NCBI GenBank assembly: GCA_024279035.1 | Contig: JAJRSA010000001.1 | Coordinates: 1 to 64,000 of the forward strand | Origin: Alphaproteobacteria bacterium | GTDB lineage: Bacteria > Pseudomonadota > Alphaproteobacteria > Micavibrionales > Micavibrionaceae | Direction: 5' to 3' | Length of the DNA stretch: 64,000 nt | Shown: piece by piece, positions 43,315 through 52,986 of the stretch | Numbering within the stretch: the stretch's first letter is position 1 | How the letters are laid out: each line of letters begins with the position of its first letter | The notes under the pieces: model-generated | The model's input: only the letters and a program-made list of their open reading frames with translations | Database searches by the model: none | Told to the model about the DNA's origin: nothing | Position numbers and translations under genes: made by a program

Positions 43315-43940
43315 TCAATATCCTTTTTACTCGGCATCGTAATCCAATTCATTTCCACCTCTGCTTTAACCAACACCTCTGGCTGACCATTACCGATCTG
43401 GCGCAACAAAGGAGCATTTAAGTTTTTAGAGCGTCTAATATTTATTTTTTCAAATTGAACAAGCCCTAAAAAACGTGTCTGCATCATCTTCAAGAAATAG
43501 AAGACATCTAAATCGTCTTGAGCTTCAATTTTCAAAAAATAGGGACTCTTTATAAGAACATGTCCCGCTTCCGCTACCGGAAGGCTTTCAATGATCTCTC
43601 CTGATTTAGGCTCAATATGAACCTTAAGAATCTCTGCTTTCTTACTAAATTCTCCAATTTTTTCTTTTGCCCTCAGTCTGTTCTGCACCTCAAAAAAACC
43701 AGATAATTCAAGAGCTGAAAACTCTTTTAAACGCCCTTCTAACAGAGAAAAATCATCTCTAAGCTGTAGAACTTCAGCATATTTTGACTGAACACTTTCT
43801 TTTACAACTCTAAGAGCTTGCTCGCTCTCCTTCTGCTGTGGCAGCATATAGAAATACAGAGATAAAAAGAAAAGAACATTCAACAAAAAAAGGCATGCGA
43901 TAAAAAAGACACGAGAGAGCCCTATATTTTTAAAAATCAT
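43311..43940 (-). CDS. PilO/MshJ-like inner-membrane protein
   Basis: The 209-residue protein has one N-terminal membrane helix (VFFIACLFLLNVLFFLSLYFY), a coiled-coil (about 40-95) and a small C-terminal alpha/beta domain. That is the plan of PilO and GspM/MshJ, which align the pilus machine with the secretin. It overlaps the MshI-like gene upstream by four bases and the MshK-position gene downstream by four bases, so the three are tightly coupled. Sequence similarity is low, as usual for this family. Confidence 0.7.
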   Translation of the reverse strand: MIFKNIGLSRVFFIACLFLLNVLFFLSLYFYMLPQQKESEQALRVVKESVQSKYAEVLQLRDDFSLLEGRLKEFSALELSGFFEVQNRLRAKEKIGEFSKKAEILKVHIEPKSGEIIESLPVAEAGHVLIKSPYFLKIEAQDDLDVFYFLKMMQTRFLGLVQFEKINIRRSKNLNAPLLRQIGNGQPEVLVKAEVEMNWITMPSKKDIE

Positions 43941-45541
43941 ATTTGACCACCATATTTCACTATAATTTCAGCCTCCAAAACATCAGAGGTTTTTTCTTGA
44001 GCCAAAATCCCAACTTCACTCTTCAAATCCCCTTTATAAGAGACATCTTTTAAAATTTTTGTAACAGTTATCTTTGCACCCTTAAGCTCCTTTCGCAATC
44101 TATCACTAAAAGCAATAACAGCGTTATTCCCCTTTTCAATATCAACAGTTCCTGGAAAGCTGAATTTTAACACTGTTTCACTCGGAACAATACCAGATTC
44201 AACCTCTAGAGATGAGGAAAACTGATCAACACTACGCTCTTGTCTTTCAATACTAATACTATCCAATTTTATAATGCCCCGCATAGCACGCCCAACAGAC
44301 TCCACTATTTCCAGAGGATCAAGCAACTCTTTTTCTAATTCGCTCTGCACTCCGAAGCTTGCTTGCATTAGCTTAACATCGATGCCCAAAGCCTCCTTAC
44401 GTTCAACCTCCTTATTATAGACAGCATGAACCTCCCGTTTCTGTCTTTTCACAAGGTTTATATTTTTTTGATAGTGGTTAAGAGAGATAAACGACTCTGT
44501 AAATAAATAAACACTCCCTGCAAGAACAAGCACTAACATCATTGCCATAGCAGTCGCCATAGAGCGATACTTAATAATCGAATTAAGAACAGCAGATTTC
44601 ATTGGGGCTGATAATCTTGCCTTTTTCGCCACCCATCCAACATGCAAAACATTTGCGACATGTTCTAGCTCATTTTTCACAGGAGACAACCCAAGCATTT
44701 TCGACGCTTGAGCAACAGAAACAACATTTATGCTTACATCAAGATCTATAATATCTTCAAATATGGGAAGAGCCTTATTATTAGCAATGACCACCACACT
44801 CAAAGGGTCTTCACTCCTGTATCCGAAGCGTGATAAATACTCCATAGTAGAATTAAGCTCTCTTTTTACTTCGTTGCACCAAAGAGAAATATCCGCATCC
44901 GTCTCCACTATTGGTGATATCCTTGTCAACGCCAACGACCCATTTTTAACAACAATCTGACGCAATCCTCCACTTACATTTTGTCCTAAAAAAATATACC
45001 ATCCAGAATCTTTCTTCTTGTTTTTCTTGCTTTTTTTTCTTAAAAACGCTTCTACAAGAGCGGTCACAAGACCTTCCGATTCCATAGGCAACAAAGAAAC
45101 GCCTTGAAAACCAACTCCAGAGTCTCTAATTGCATTTATAACAACACGCATATTATTATTATCAGGACATGCATAAAACAAATAATGACCCATAGATCGG
45201 CCACCACCCTTACTAAGGTTTTCCTCATCCTCAAGTCTTTTGAAAGCTCTTATTTGAAACTCTGGGAAAGCCATTCTTAAACGTCTCTTGACCACACTTG
45301 CCATATCCAGAATGCCGACATTAGGAACTTTTTCCTTTCTGTAATGTTGATCAACCGTATCATTTAAAACAATTATAGAAGAAAAATTGCCCTTTAAGAA
45401 TAAGGTTAATTTCTCTAAAATATCAGCATGTTCCCAATCGAACATTTCCTTTAGGAGCACCGATCTACCAGATACCTCGTAAATGCACAAAACATCATCC
45501 GTTAAATAAAGGACACCTTTTTGCGAAGAAATAGAAAACAT
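43937..45541 (-). CDS. PilM-PilN-type protein (MshI-like)
   Basis: The 534-residue protein has an N-terminal cytosolic domain with an actin-like/PilM character (1-300), one membrane helix (about 320-345, STAMAMMLVLVLAGSVYLF) and a periplasmic PilN-like coiled-coil domain (to 534). In msh clusters MshI combines these roles, so this is the likely counterpart. It overlaps the MshJ-like gene by four bases. No nucleotide-binding motif is obvious. Confidence 0.7.
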   Translation of the reverse strand: MFSISSQKGVLYLTDDVLCIYEVSGRSVLLKEMFDWEHADILEKLTLFLKGNFSSIIVLNDTVDQHYRKEKVPNVGILDMASVVKRRLRMAFPEFQIRAFKRLEDEENLSKGGGRSMGHYLFYACPDNNNMRVVINAIRDSGVGFQGVSLLPMESEGLVTALVEAFLRKKSKKNKKKDSGWYIFLGQNVSGGLRQIVVKNGSLALTRISPIVETDADISLWCNEVKRELNSTMEYLSRFGYRSEDPLSVVVIANNKALPIFEDIIDLDVSINVVSVAQASKMLGLSPVKNELEHVANVLHVGWVAKKARLSAPMKSAVLNSIIKYRSMATAMAMMLVLVLAGSVYLFTESFISLNHYQKNINLVKRQKREVHAVYNKEVERKEALGIDVKLMQASFGVQSELEKELLDPLEIVESVGRAMRGIIKLDSISIERQERSVDQFSSSLEVESGIVPSETVLKFSFPGTVDIEKGNNAVIAFSDRLRKELKGAKITVTKILKDVSYKGDLKSEVGILAQEKTSDVLEAEIIVKYGGQI

Positions 45542-45590
45542 AAATAACTTTCTTGTGAAATAAAAACTCTTGATTGTAACTCTTTTTAAA

Positions 45591-46799
45591 CTAAAAATCT
45601 ATATTTTCGAAACTCGAATAAATAGGCCCGAAGACAGCCACAGCAATCCACATAATTAACCCTCCCATAATGCCTGTCAAGGCAGGCTCTATCATCGTCA
45701 CCAACCCGTCGACAGCCTCATCTACATCTTTTGTATAAAACTCAGATACCTGTTCCAATACAGGCGTTAAATTCCCTGACTCTTCTCCAATTTTAATCAT
45801 ACGAACGACCATACTAGGGAATTCTCCAGAAGCATTAAAAGATTCTGACAAGGGGCTTCCTGTCTTCACTTTCTCTTCAACAAGATCTAGGGCCTCTATC
45901 AATGCTTTATTCGTTACAGTCTGGCGTGCAGACTTTAAACATCCCAAAATATCAATACCACTAGAAAACAGCGCCCCAAAAGTTTGGGCGTATCGTGCAA
46001 TACTTATTTTTCGAATGAGCGGTCCCGCTATAGGCATATTCAAAAACAAAGAATCCATCTGATAGCTAAAATCATCGGAACTCTTCTTTAATATTTTATA
46101 GACAATAAAAAGAAGAATAGGGACAAGAAGGACAGCCCACCAATACGCTTGAAAAAACTCTGATGTTGCAATCAATGCAACTGTATAAAACGGTACTTCC
46201 ATATCTATATTCTTAATGAAGCCTACGATTTGAGGCACAACAAACCCCATCATTACAACAACCGTTAACAAAACAACAACCAACAAAATCATCGGATAAC
46301 GCGTTGCCTTTCGAACTTTTGTTTGCAAGGCATCAAGCCATTTTAAATATTTTATCAATTGTAAAAATGAAAAACTCAAATCCCCAGTATCCTCCCCTGC
46401 CTTAACTAAGGAAATAAAAATATTTGAAAAGATTTTTGGATGTTGCTCCATTGATTCTGACAAAGACCCACCCTCAGAGACAGACCTATAAATCTCCGAA
46501 AGAATATCTCTTAGCTTATTATTATCTGTCGTATCCCGAATATCCGCCAAAGAATCTAATAGGGGAACACCTGCACTTTGTAATTGCTCTAAATGCATAA
46601 AAAGCTGAATAAGCTCCCTTACTTTAACTCCACGACTTCCAAATATAGATGACCCTTTTTCTTTCACTTCAGAGCATTGAATTAATTCCAAGCCCACCGT
46701 TTGTAATTGTTGGTGCAAATTGGCTTCATTCATAGCAGAAACCATTCCTTTAATTTGGCGCCCCTTAGCATTAACCGCACGGTATTTATATTTATTCAT
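45591..46799 (-). CDS. PilC/GspF-type platform protein (MshG-like)
   Basis: The 402-residue polytopic protein has two GspF repeats, each ending in a membrane helix. Visible are FMHLEQLQSAGVPLLDSLADI, VSEGGSLSESMEQHP, and the second copy AQTFGALFSSGIDILGCL and KIGEESGNL. It anchors the assembly ATPase and guides pilin extraction. It follows the MshE-like gene by 25 bases. The length is normal. Confidence 0.92.
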   Translation of the reverse strand: MNKYKYRAVNAKGRQIKGMVSAMNEANLHQQLQTVGLELIQCSEVKEKGSSIFGSRGVKVRELIQLFMHLEQLQSAGVPLLDSLADIRDTTDNNKLRDILSEIYRSVSEGGSLSESMEQHPKIFSNIFISLVKAGEDTGDLSFSFLQLIKYLKWLDALQTKVRKATRYPMILLVVVLLTVVVMMGFVVPQIVGFIKNIDMEVPFYTVALIATSEFFQAYWWAVLLVPILLFIVYKILKKSSDDFSYQMDSLFLNMPIAGPLIRKISIARYAQTFGALFSSGIDILGCLKSARQTVTNKALIEALDLVEEKVKTGSPLSESFNASGEFPSMVVRMIKIGEESGNLTPVLEQVSEFYTKDVDEAVDGLVTMIEPALTGIMGGLIMWIAVAVFGPIYSSFENIDF

Positions 46800-46823
46800 C
46801 TTATCCTCCTTAAATAAAAAAAG

Positions 46824-48815
46824 CTATAAACTCACAACCTTAGAAATTGCTTCTATACTACTTACGCCATCAAGAATCTTAAGGCGACCATCATCCGCCA
46901 TATTTTCAAATCCATTTTCCCTTGCTTTACTTTTCAGATCCGCCTTAGAACCTCCACTTGCAATAATATCATTTAAATCTTCATCAAACATTAAAATCTC
47001 AACAACAGCCACACGTCCCTTGTACCCCTGCCCTCCACAAACAGAGCATTCTTCCGTACTGGCCTTAAAGATTTTAACCTCTTCACTCGGCTGAACACGC
47101 AGGAGTGCGCGCTCTTCTGCACTGGGCATATACTCAACCTTACAGTCTCCACAAAGCCTGCGTGCCAACCTTTGAGCAAAAATGGAAACAATAGCCCCTG
47201 CAAGCATTCCCGGCTTTAGGCCTAAATCCAACATTCTTGGAATAGCACCAAAAGAATCATTTGTATGAAGCGTCGTATAAACCTGATGACCAGTCATCGC
47301 CGCCTTCAATGCCATCTCTGCTGTTGTTTTATCACGAACCTCTCCAATAAAAATAATGTCTGGATCTTGACGCAAAAGGGCTTTAATACCATCCCCAAAC
47401 CCCAAAACTCCTTCCCGTACATTCGTTTGTCGTATCATGGGCAGAGAATACTCTACAGGATCTTCCAGAGTTTGAATATTCACTGCAACGTCATTAATAG
47501 AATTCAGCATAGAGTAAAGAGACGTACTTTTTCCGCTCCCTGTTGGCCCTGTGACAATAATAATACCCTCTGGTTTTTTTTGAGAAATCCGAATGAGCTC
47601 CAAGTTATTTGGACTAAACCCCAATCCATCCAAAGGCATAATGCTTGCTGCCTTATCCAAGACCCGCAAAACAATGTTTTCCCCATGCACCGTTGGCAAG
47701 GAAGACACCCTGAAATCTGCTTCACGCCCACCAATATTTAAGTTAAATCGTCCATCTTGAGGGGCTAATTTGTCCGCAATATTCATTGTGGACATGATTT
47801 TTATACGCTGTGAAATACCATTCCAATGCTTTTTGTGCAAAATTTGAGCCGTAAACAACACGCCATCTAAACGATAACGCAAACGAATAAAGTTTTCCTC
47901 TGGTTCAAAGTGTAAGTCAGAAATTCCTGTCTTTACGGCCTCAAAAAGAAGCGCATTGACCAACCGTACAATCGGATGTGTGTATATTTCATCTGCCTTT
48001 AGATTTGACAAATCAGAATCTTCAACATCCTCCAGCTCTTTGATAATATCATCAATATTGCTCGCATATCCATAGGCGGCATCAATTGCCTCGGAAACAA
48101 TTGTAGGCGTTGCAACAAGAGATTTGATTGAAACCCCTCTCGGGATTTTTCTTCTCAAAGCATCAAGGTTAAGAACATCATAAGGATCAACCAACGCAAT
48201 AGAGAGTTCATTTTCCGACAAAGACACGGGCAACATTTTCAACTGGAGCGCATCAGCTTTTGAAAGAAGTTCCAATGCCTCCCCATCAAAAATAGTTGTT
48301 TTAGGGTCAAAAACTTCAAAGCCAGCCGTTTGAGCCAAAACAATTGTCAACGTCTCTTCATCAACAAAGGCCAACTCGACAAGAGCTTCCCCCAACATCT
48401 TTCCTGATATTTCTTGCTCTTGTAGAGCAACGTTCAATTGGTCAGGTGTAATCACGCCCATCTCAACCAAACGATCCCCTATACGAATTCGCCCCCCAAC
48501 ACCCTTTCCAGAATATTGTTTCTTCTGGATGTCCTTACTTTGAACAGCCACATCTCTGGATAATGATTCTTCTGCTGCTTGCGCTGGATCGCCCACAAAA
48601 TCGTAAATATCACTATTTTCATGAGGGATAGGGACAACTGAAGGAGACTCCATGGGAGCCTCCAAAGAATCAGATGGAACAGAATCAAACACAAGGTCTT
48701 CTCGGGGAGAAGAAGGCTCTTTATCATTCTCTCCTAATGTCATATCAACAAAATTAAACTCGGAGGGGTTGTCTTCTTCATGATGAGGCTTTCCACTATC
48801 TTTTAAATCACTCAC
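46824..48815 (-). CDS. PilB/MshE-type assembly ATPase with c-di-GMP-binding MshEN domain
   Basis: The 663-residue hexameric ATPase drives pilus extension. An acidic N-terminus (1-100) precedes a MshEN domain (about 108-165, IRIGDRLVEMGVITPDQLNVAL), followed by an N2 domain. The ATPase has Walker A GPTGSGKST (near 425), LEDPVEYSLPMIRQ, DPDIIFIGEVRD, and a C-terminal four-Cys zinc motif (CGDC and CSVCGGQG). MshEN binds cyclic di-GMP in MshE, so assembly may be controlled by that messenger. The start is GTG at 48815 with AAGGG nearby. It is the first gene of the locus. Confidence 0.93.
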   Translation of the reverse strand: MSDLKDSGKPHHEEDNPSEFNFVDMTLGENDKEPSSPREDLVFDSVPSDSLEAPMESPSVVPIPHENSDIYDFVGDPAQAAEESLSRDVAVQSKDIQKKQYSGKGVGGRIRIGDRLVEMGVITPDQLNVALQEQEISGKMLGEALVELAFVDEETLTIVLAQTAGFEVFDPKTTIFDGEALELLSKADALQLKMLPVSLSENELSIALVDPYDVLNLDALRRKIPRGVSIKSLVATPTIVSEAIDAAYGYASNIDDIIKELEDVEDSDLSNLKADEIYTHPIVRLVNALLFEAVKTGISDLHFEPEENFIRLRYRLDGVLFTAQILHKKHWNGISQRIKIMSTMNIADKLAPQDGRFNLNIGGREADFRVSSLPTVHGENIVLRVLDKAASIMPLDGLGFSPNNLELIRISQKKPEGIIIVTGPTGSGKSTSLYSMLNSINDVAVNIQTLEDPVEYSLPMIRQTNVREGVLGFGDGIKALLRQDPDIIFIGEVRDKTTAEMALKAAMTGHQVYTTLHTNDSFGAIPRMLDLGLKPGMLAGAIVSIFAQRLARRLCGDCKVEYMPSAEERALLRVQPSEEVKIFKASTEECSVCGGQGYKGRVAVVEILMFDEDLNDIIASGGSKADLKSKARENGFENMADDGRLKILDGVSSIEAISKVVSL

Positions 48816-49148
48816 AAACCCAAACCCTTAAAAATACAGAACATATAGAACACACGGATCGGCACAGCTTAACAAAAAACTTGCACGAAAAGAAACACTG
48901 GGGAACAGAGTAACACTAAAATCTAGATTACCCAATAGGACAATAGGTAAAGATACAGAGAAAAATACTTTACAGACTAGGAACAGCCCCTGCATTATAA
49001 AGAAGAGAGACTTCCAGATCATTCATGCCATTAATAGACCCACCTCTCAATTGGAAAATAACCGAGAGAGTGACGATAGGTCTGAACATGCCCTAGGGAT
49101 AACCCAAATAAAATTCTAGACTTCCTTAGACAACTTTTGGAGGTGCAA
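48816..49148. other. intergenic region, 333 bases, upstream of the pilus locus
   Basis: It must hold the promoter of the pilus operon. On the minus strand, TATAAT (48994-48999) could be a -10, but no convincing -35 is seen at proper spacing. A short ORF at 48828-49022 is not credible. The right part already reads as the 5' flank of an IS5 remnant (CTTCCTTAGACAACTTTTGG). Confidence 0.5.
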
Positions 49149-49500
49149 ATGTCTTATATTTATCCTAGCGATATAAATCGCATTCAATTTGAAAAAATAC
49201 GCTCTATTTTAGAGGGTCGGAAAGCGAAAACGAGCTTTCTTATTATCGATACGCAGAGTGTCAAAAACTCAGATACGGCAGAACAGACAGGGGCAGCCTA
49301 TCTTCGCGGAAGCGGGGAACGGTGGCAAACAAGCGTCATATCTCTGTTGATACAAATGGTTTACCGCATGCAATTTTTGTGACAACAGTCAATATTAAGT
49401 CAATATTACGGCTCAACAAAATTCTTGAAAAGTTGAGACTCGCGTTACTTTTTGTGTTGGGTCAAAGCCCTACACGGAAAGATACCTCAAAAATAATTTT
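49149..49500 (+). pseudogene. IS5-family transposase remnant with internal deletion and frameshift
   Basis: The ORF begins MSYIYPSDINRIQFEKIRSI, an IS5-type N-terminus, and skips after KAKT to SFLIIDTQSVKNSDTAEQTG, the first catalytic Asp segment. About 70 residues in between are missing. Near 49320 the frame shifts; the other frame continues NKRHISVDTNGLPHAIFVTT, the next family block. The sequence then decays. It differs from the IS5 element at the left edge of the window. It cannot encode an active enzyme. Confidence 0.8.
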
Positions 49501-49548
49501 TTTCTTGCAATAGGGAGGAATGTTGTTTAGGTATGCCTCATTCAATAT

Positions 49549-49625
49549 GCGCCCGTAGCTCAGCTGGATAGAGTGCCTGATTACGGATCAGGAAGTCAGG
49601 GGTTCGAATCCTCTCGGGCGCACCA
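49549..49625 (+). tRNA. tRNA-Arg (anticodon ACG)
   Basis: The 77-base cloverleaf: acceptor GCGCCCG pairs with CGGGCGC, D-arm TAGCTCAGCTGGATAGA, anticodon stem CCTGA/TCAGG with loop TTACGGA (anticodon ACG), T-arm CAGGGG TTCGAAT CCTCTC-type, discriminator A and encoded CCA. It lies between two mobile-element remnants, so it may have served as an attachment site. Confidence 0.95.
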
Positions 49626-49661
49626 TTCTTCTTCACTCGTACATTCGAGGAATAGGAGGAA

Positions 49662-49835
49662 TAGGTCGTATGCGTTGGACATAAGGTGGAGCAACGATAT
49701 TAGAGTATTTTTAAAGTTATCATCACCCTCTCGGTTATTTGCCAATTGAGTATCTATTTCACGCTGTCTTTGCCGAAGTGCTAGTTTCTTTCGCTCAAAA
49801 TCGGTGCGGTCGATTCCTTGATCTGAAAACCCCAC
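49662..49835 (-). pseudogene. serine-recombinase C-terminal fragment
   Basis: About 58 residues (GFSDQGIDRTDFERKKLAL, then RQRQREIDTQLAN, and LISLLHLMSNAYDLF) match the C-terminal region of large serine recombinases. The catalytic N-terminus is absent. The frame then reads into the antisense of tRNA-Arg, so the similarity ends at about 49662, 37 bases past the tRNA. It lies 2 bases after the asmA stop. This is the expected scar of an excised or decayed element at a tRNA. Confidence 0.7.
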
Positions 49836-49837
49836 TA

Positions 49838-52792
49838 TTAAAGCCCCTTTAGTAGCCCTCCAAGAGCGTTTTTTAATGCATCTTCTGCATCGGTAGGCTT
49901 GGCAGGATTATTTGAAGTTTCTTCTCCTGCAGCAGGCTCTGCTTGGGATTCTTTTTGAGCACTTCCGAACAGATCAATACCCAGTTTTTTATTGAGCTTG
50001 TCCGCTATCCCTTTATCCTTTAACAGTCCTTTTAAGCGACGCTGAACCAAATTTTCTAGCGCTCCCCCCCCTGCGGATTTCACAGGATTATCGAGAGAAC
50101 CTCTAAACGACATATCAAAAGACTCTATATCTGCGCCTTTTGGGCTTACCTTATTATTGATATCAATCGTCCATTTGGGAAGATCAAGATTTCCTGTGAC
50201 ATCAAACCTTGCTTTTGGACCATCCAGTGTCACGGGGTTTAATTTCACAACACCTTGGCTGATATCAAATTGACCAGTGAGCGTGTCAAATTCTGTTTTT
50301 CCTTTGTACAAAACACTATTACTGATATCAGAGAGGCTGTTGAGACCTTTGAAATCTCCGTTAATGGCGCGCACAAAGCTTGTAATATCTACACCATTAA
50401 TAACAATACGCTCGCCCCTTAACCGAGCTTCCCCTTTTAAATTATTGACAAGAGATGCCATAGATATACCTTGTGTGGTGATGTTTTCAGATGCTTGAAC
50501 TATAGCGCCTGTGATCATATTTGTATTTTTTCCTTTGATCGCACTGTACAGAGACTGTGCATTTAGATTTTTTGTATCCGCTTTAAACTGTACAGAAGAA
50601 AACCCTTTTCCATTTTGACCAGAGACAATTTTTCCAGACACAAGAGCTGTCCCGTTAAACATATCCGCTTTCAACGCAGAGATTGTAAGCGCTCCATCTT
50701 TAACAACAAAATCAAGGGAAGGATTATTAAAGACCCATTTATTTTGTACAATTTTCTTTGCTTTCAGCTCTAGATTGACAGCAACGCTATTCATCCATGC
50801 TGTTTCAATCGGCGTATTCGACCATTTAGACCCTTTCGCCGTCGATTGAGAGGAGGAACGAGAACTATTAGTGCGTGCTTGAGGAAAGACAAGAGCCCCA
50901 AGCGCAAGTTTTCCTGAGAGAGATGGAATAGCCCCTCCTGTTTGAATCGTTATAGCTCCACTTTCAATAGGAATGAGCCCAGCCTTTCCCTTTAAAGAGG
51001 TGATAGACAACGTCTCTCCCGCATAAGACACACCTACTTTCAAATCCAAAGGTTTTTGCCACGCGCGATCCATTGAGAAATCGGGTTGCGCCATTTGAAC
51101 GGCATTGACAAAATTGGCATGTTGGACACGTATATTCAAATCACTGAGCACTCGTGTACCAAGAGGATCTTTGGCGTGCCCACTGGCTGTAAGTGTTAGC
51201 CCTTTATTGCGGAGTTTGGTTGAAAACCCCATATCCTGCAAAGAACCCTTCACCGCGCCATCAATTTTAAGCGTTCCAATTTTTGAGGGATAGGCGTCTC
51301 TGTTAACCTCTAAAGACTTTAAGAGCGCATCAGCATTCGCTGTTTTAAGAGACGCTTTGAGATCTAAACCAGTAAGTTTTTGCGTATCTTCAATCTTGCC
51401 TTTCAAAACAATTTCTGTGTCATAGTCTGCATTCACGGCGATCTTTTTGATCAATAGGGACTTCTTCTTTCCCACCACATCCACACGCACATTTTTGTAT
51501 GTTTTCTCCTGATAGATCAGTGCGCCAAGATTAACCTTAATGTCACTATTCATCGGCAGACTAAACCCTAGATCTTTTGAAGGTTTAACACCCTCTTTGG
51601 ACGACAAATCTTTGGAAAGCCCTGCTTGTCCAGCCAAGGACATCCACTCATCAACATTCAAAGACTCTGCATCTAATTTCAGAGTCACACCTTTTGAGAA
51701 ATGATACTCTCCATGTCCTTTCAGCGCACTACCTCGCACAACGATATCATAGCGAGGAATCTCAATGGCCTCATCGCCCATCACAATATCCGCATTGGCG
51801 CGCGCGCCTGACAAAAGAGAGCCAAGCATTCCCTGCCCTGTTTGATTTGTTGTTTCTTTTAAATTGAGTGTGATTGTGTCTGCTTTGTTGATAATCACCC
51901 CTTCAAATTTCAGGCCTGCGAGTTCCGCGCTAAAATTATCCAACTGCACCATAGAAGCAGAATATTGAACATTCCCAGAGGCGGAAAAAGCCCCTTGCGC
52001 CTTATCTCCTACATAGTGCGAAATATCAGACCCTTTGAGGGCAAAAGCGCCCGATGTGAATTGCTTTTCCGCATCAACATGCCCTTTAAAAGAGGCCACC
52101 GCCATGTCTTCATCCAATGCAAGTTCGACTTCAACGGGAATTTTAGTCATATCTTCAAGGGACTCCACTGCCCCCGACACATCATAGCTCTGTCCATTAT
52201 ATTTAAAGAAGACATCTCCCTTAAATGGCCCTTGCAAGCTTTCAATCTCAGAATCTATATTCACGGCCTCTATTTTGTAATGTTGCCCTGTTTTCGCATT
52301 TCCAAAATTCAAAAGCCCGTCTGTAATTTTAAAATCATCAATGGAAAAATCATTCAGAGGAGAAGGTGTCTCTTCAGTGGTATTTTCTTCTGGTTTTTCT
52401 TGTGAGGCCACCAGAATTTCATTCTCCCAATTCCCTTTCCCTGTCTTATCAATCACAAGGTTCAGCGTTGGATGCACCAATTCAATCTCTTGCACTTTGA
52501 TTTTTTTAGACAACAAAGGCCAGAGCGCAACACTCACATACACCGCATCAAGATTTGCTAACTCCTGCCCTTTATTACGAACGCTCACCTCTTTGATCTT
52601 AATCGTCGGCATCGGCAAAATAGTCAAAGAGATATCCCCCTTCAACTCAAGAGCAAACCCAGATTTATCTTTCACTTGAGCCTGAATTTCAGGTTTATAC
52701 TTGTTCCAATCCACAAAGCTCGGCACAATCAACACCCCAGCAATAAGTAAGATAGGAATAAGAAGTAGAATAGAGAGTATTTTCTTCATCAC
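49838..52792 (-). CDS. asmA: AsmA-family protein
   Basis: The 984-residue envelope protein has an N-terminal membrane anchor (ILSILLLIPILLIAGVLIVPSFVDWNKYKP) and an AsmA N-domain. A long beta-rich repetitive body (AsmA_2-type C-terminal domain around 780-900, with VNLNPVTLDGPKARFDVTGNLD-like text) follows, and the protein ends with a Gly-Gly-Leu-Leu-Lys-Gly-Leu tail. The tail may be influenced by the adjoining recombinase scar. AsmA-like proteins are thought to move phospholipids between the membranes. The gene is separated by about 195 bases from the coiled-coil gene upstream. Confidence 0.9.
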   Translation of the reverse strand: MMKKILSILLLIPILLIAGVLIVPSFVDWNKYKPEIQAQVKDKSGFALELKGDISLTILPMPTIKIKEVSVRNKGQELANLDAVYVSVALWPLLSKKIKVQEIELVHPTLNLVIDKTGKGNWENEILVASQEKPEENTTEETPSPLNDFSIDDFKITDGLLNFGNAKTGQHYKIEAVNIDSEIESLQGPFKGDVFFKYNGQSYDVSGAVESLEDMTKIPVEVELALDEDMAVASFKGHVDAEKQFTSGAFALKGSDISHYVGDKAQGAFSASGNVQYSASMVQLDNFSAELAGLKFEGVIINKADTITLNLKETTNQTGQGMLGSLLSGARANADIVMGDEAIEIPRYDIVVRGSALKGHGEYHFSKGVTLKLDAESLNVDEWMSLAGQAGLSKDLSSKEGVKPSKDLGFSLPMNSDIKVNLGALIYQEKTYKNVRVDVVGKKKSLLIKKIAVNADYDTEIVLKGKIEDTQKLTGLDLKASLKTANADALLKSLEVNRDAYPSKIGTLKIDGAVKGSLQDMGFSTKLRNKGLTLTASGHAKDPLGTRVLSDLNIRVQHANFVNAVQMAQPDFSMDRAWQKPLDLKVGVSYAGETLSITSLKGKAGLIPIESGAITIQTGGAIPSLSGKLALGALVFPQARTNSSRSSSQSTAKGSKWSNTPIETAWMNSVAVNLELKAKKIVQNKWVFNNPSLDFVVKDGALTISALKADMFNGTALVSGKIVSGQNGKGFSSVQFKADTKNLNAQSLYSAIKGKNTNMITGAIVQASENITTQGISMASLVNNLKGEARLRGERIVINGVDITSFVRAINGDFKGLNSLSDISNSVLYKGKTEFDTLTGQFDISQGVVKLNPVTLDGPKARFDVTGNLDLPKWTIDINNKVSPKGADIESFDMSFRGSLDNPVKSAGGGALENLVQRRLKGLLKDKGIADKLNKKLGIDLFGSAQKESQAEPAAGEETSNNPAKPTDAEDALKNALGGLLKGL

Positions 52793-52986
52793 AAAGCTCC
52801 ATAGAAAAAATGAATGGTGGAGATAGTTATAGTCTTTTTAGGGGAAAGTGAAAGGATTTTCCTATTCCCTTTGACATCTAAAGAATATTGTTACCATACA
52901 AAAGATGCCTATCGAAGCCAAGGTTAAATAGAATTAACATGGGTCTTCTTTTGTATCAATTTATGACAAAAATAAGATTCGAGAGT

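Noticed and set aside
48828-49022. 64-codon hydrophobic ORF upstream of the MshE-like gene
   Set aside because: No ribosome site, unusual composition and it covers the only place for the operon promoter.
49596-49835. 79-codon ORF taken as a complete gene
   Set aside because: Its last 20 codons are the antisense of tRNA-Arg; only the first part has recombinase similarity, so it is a fragment.
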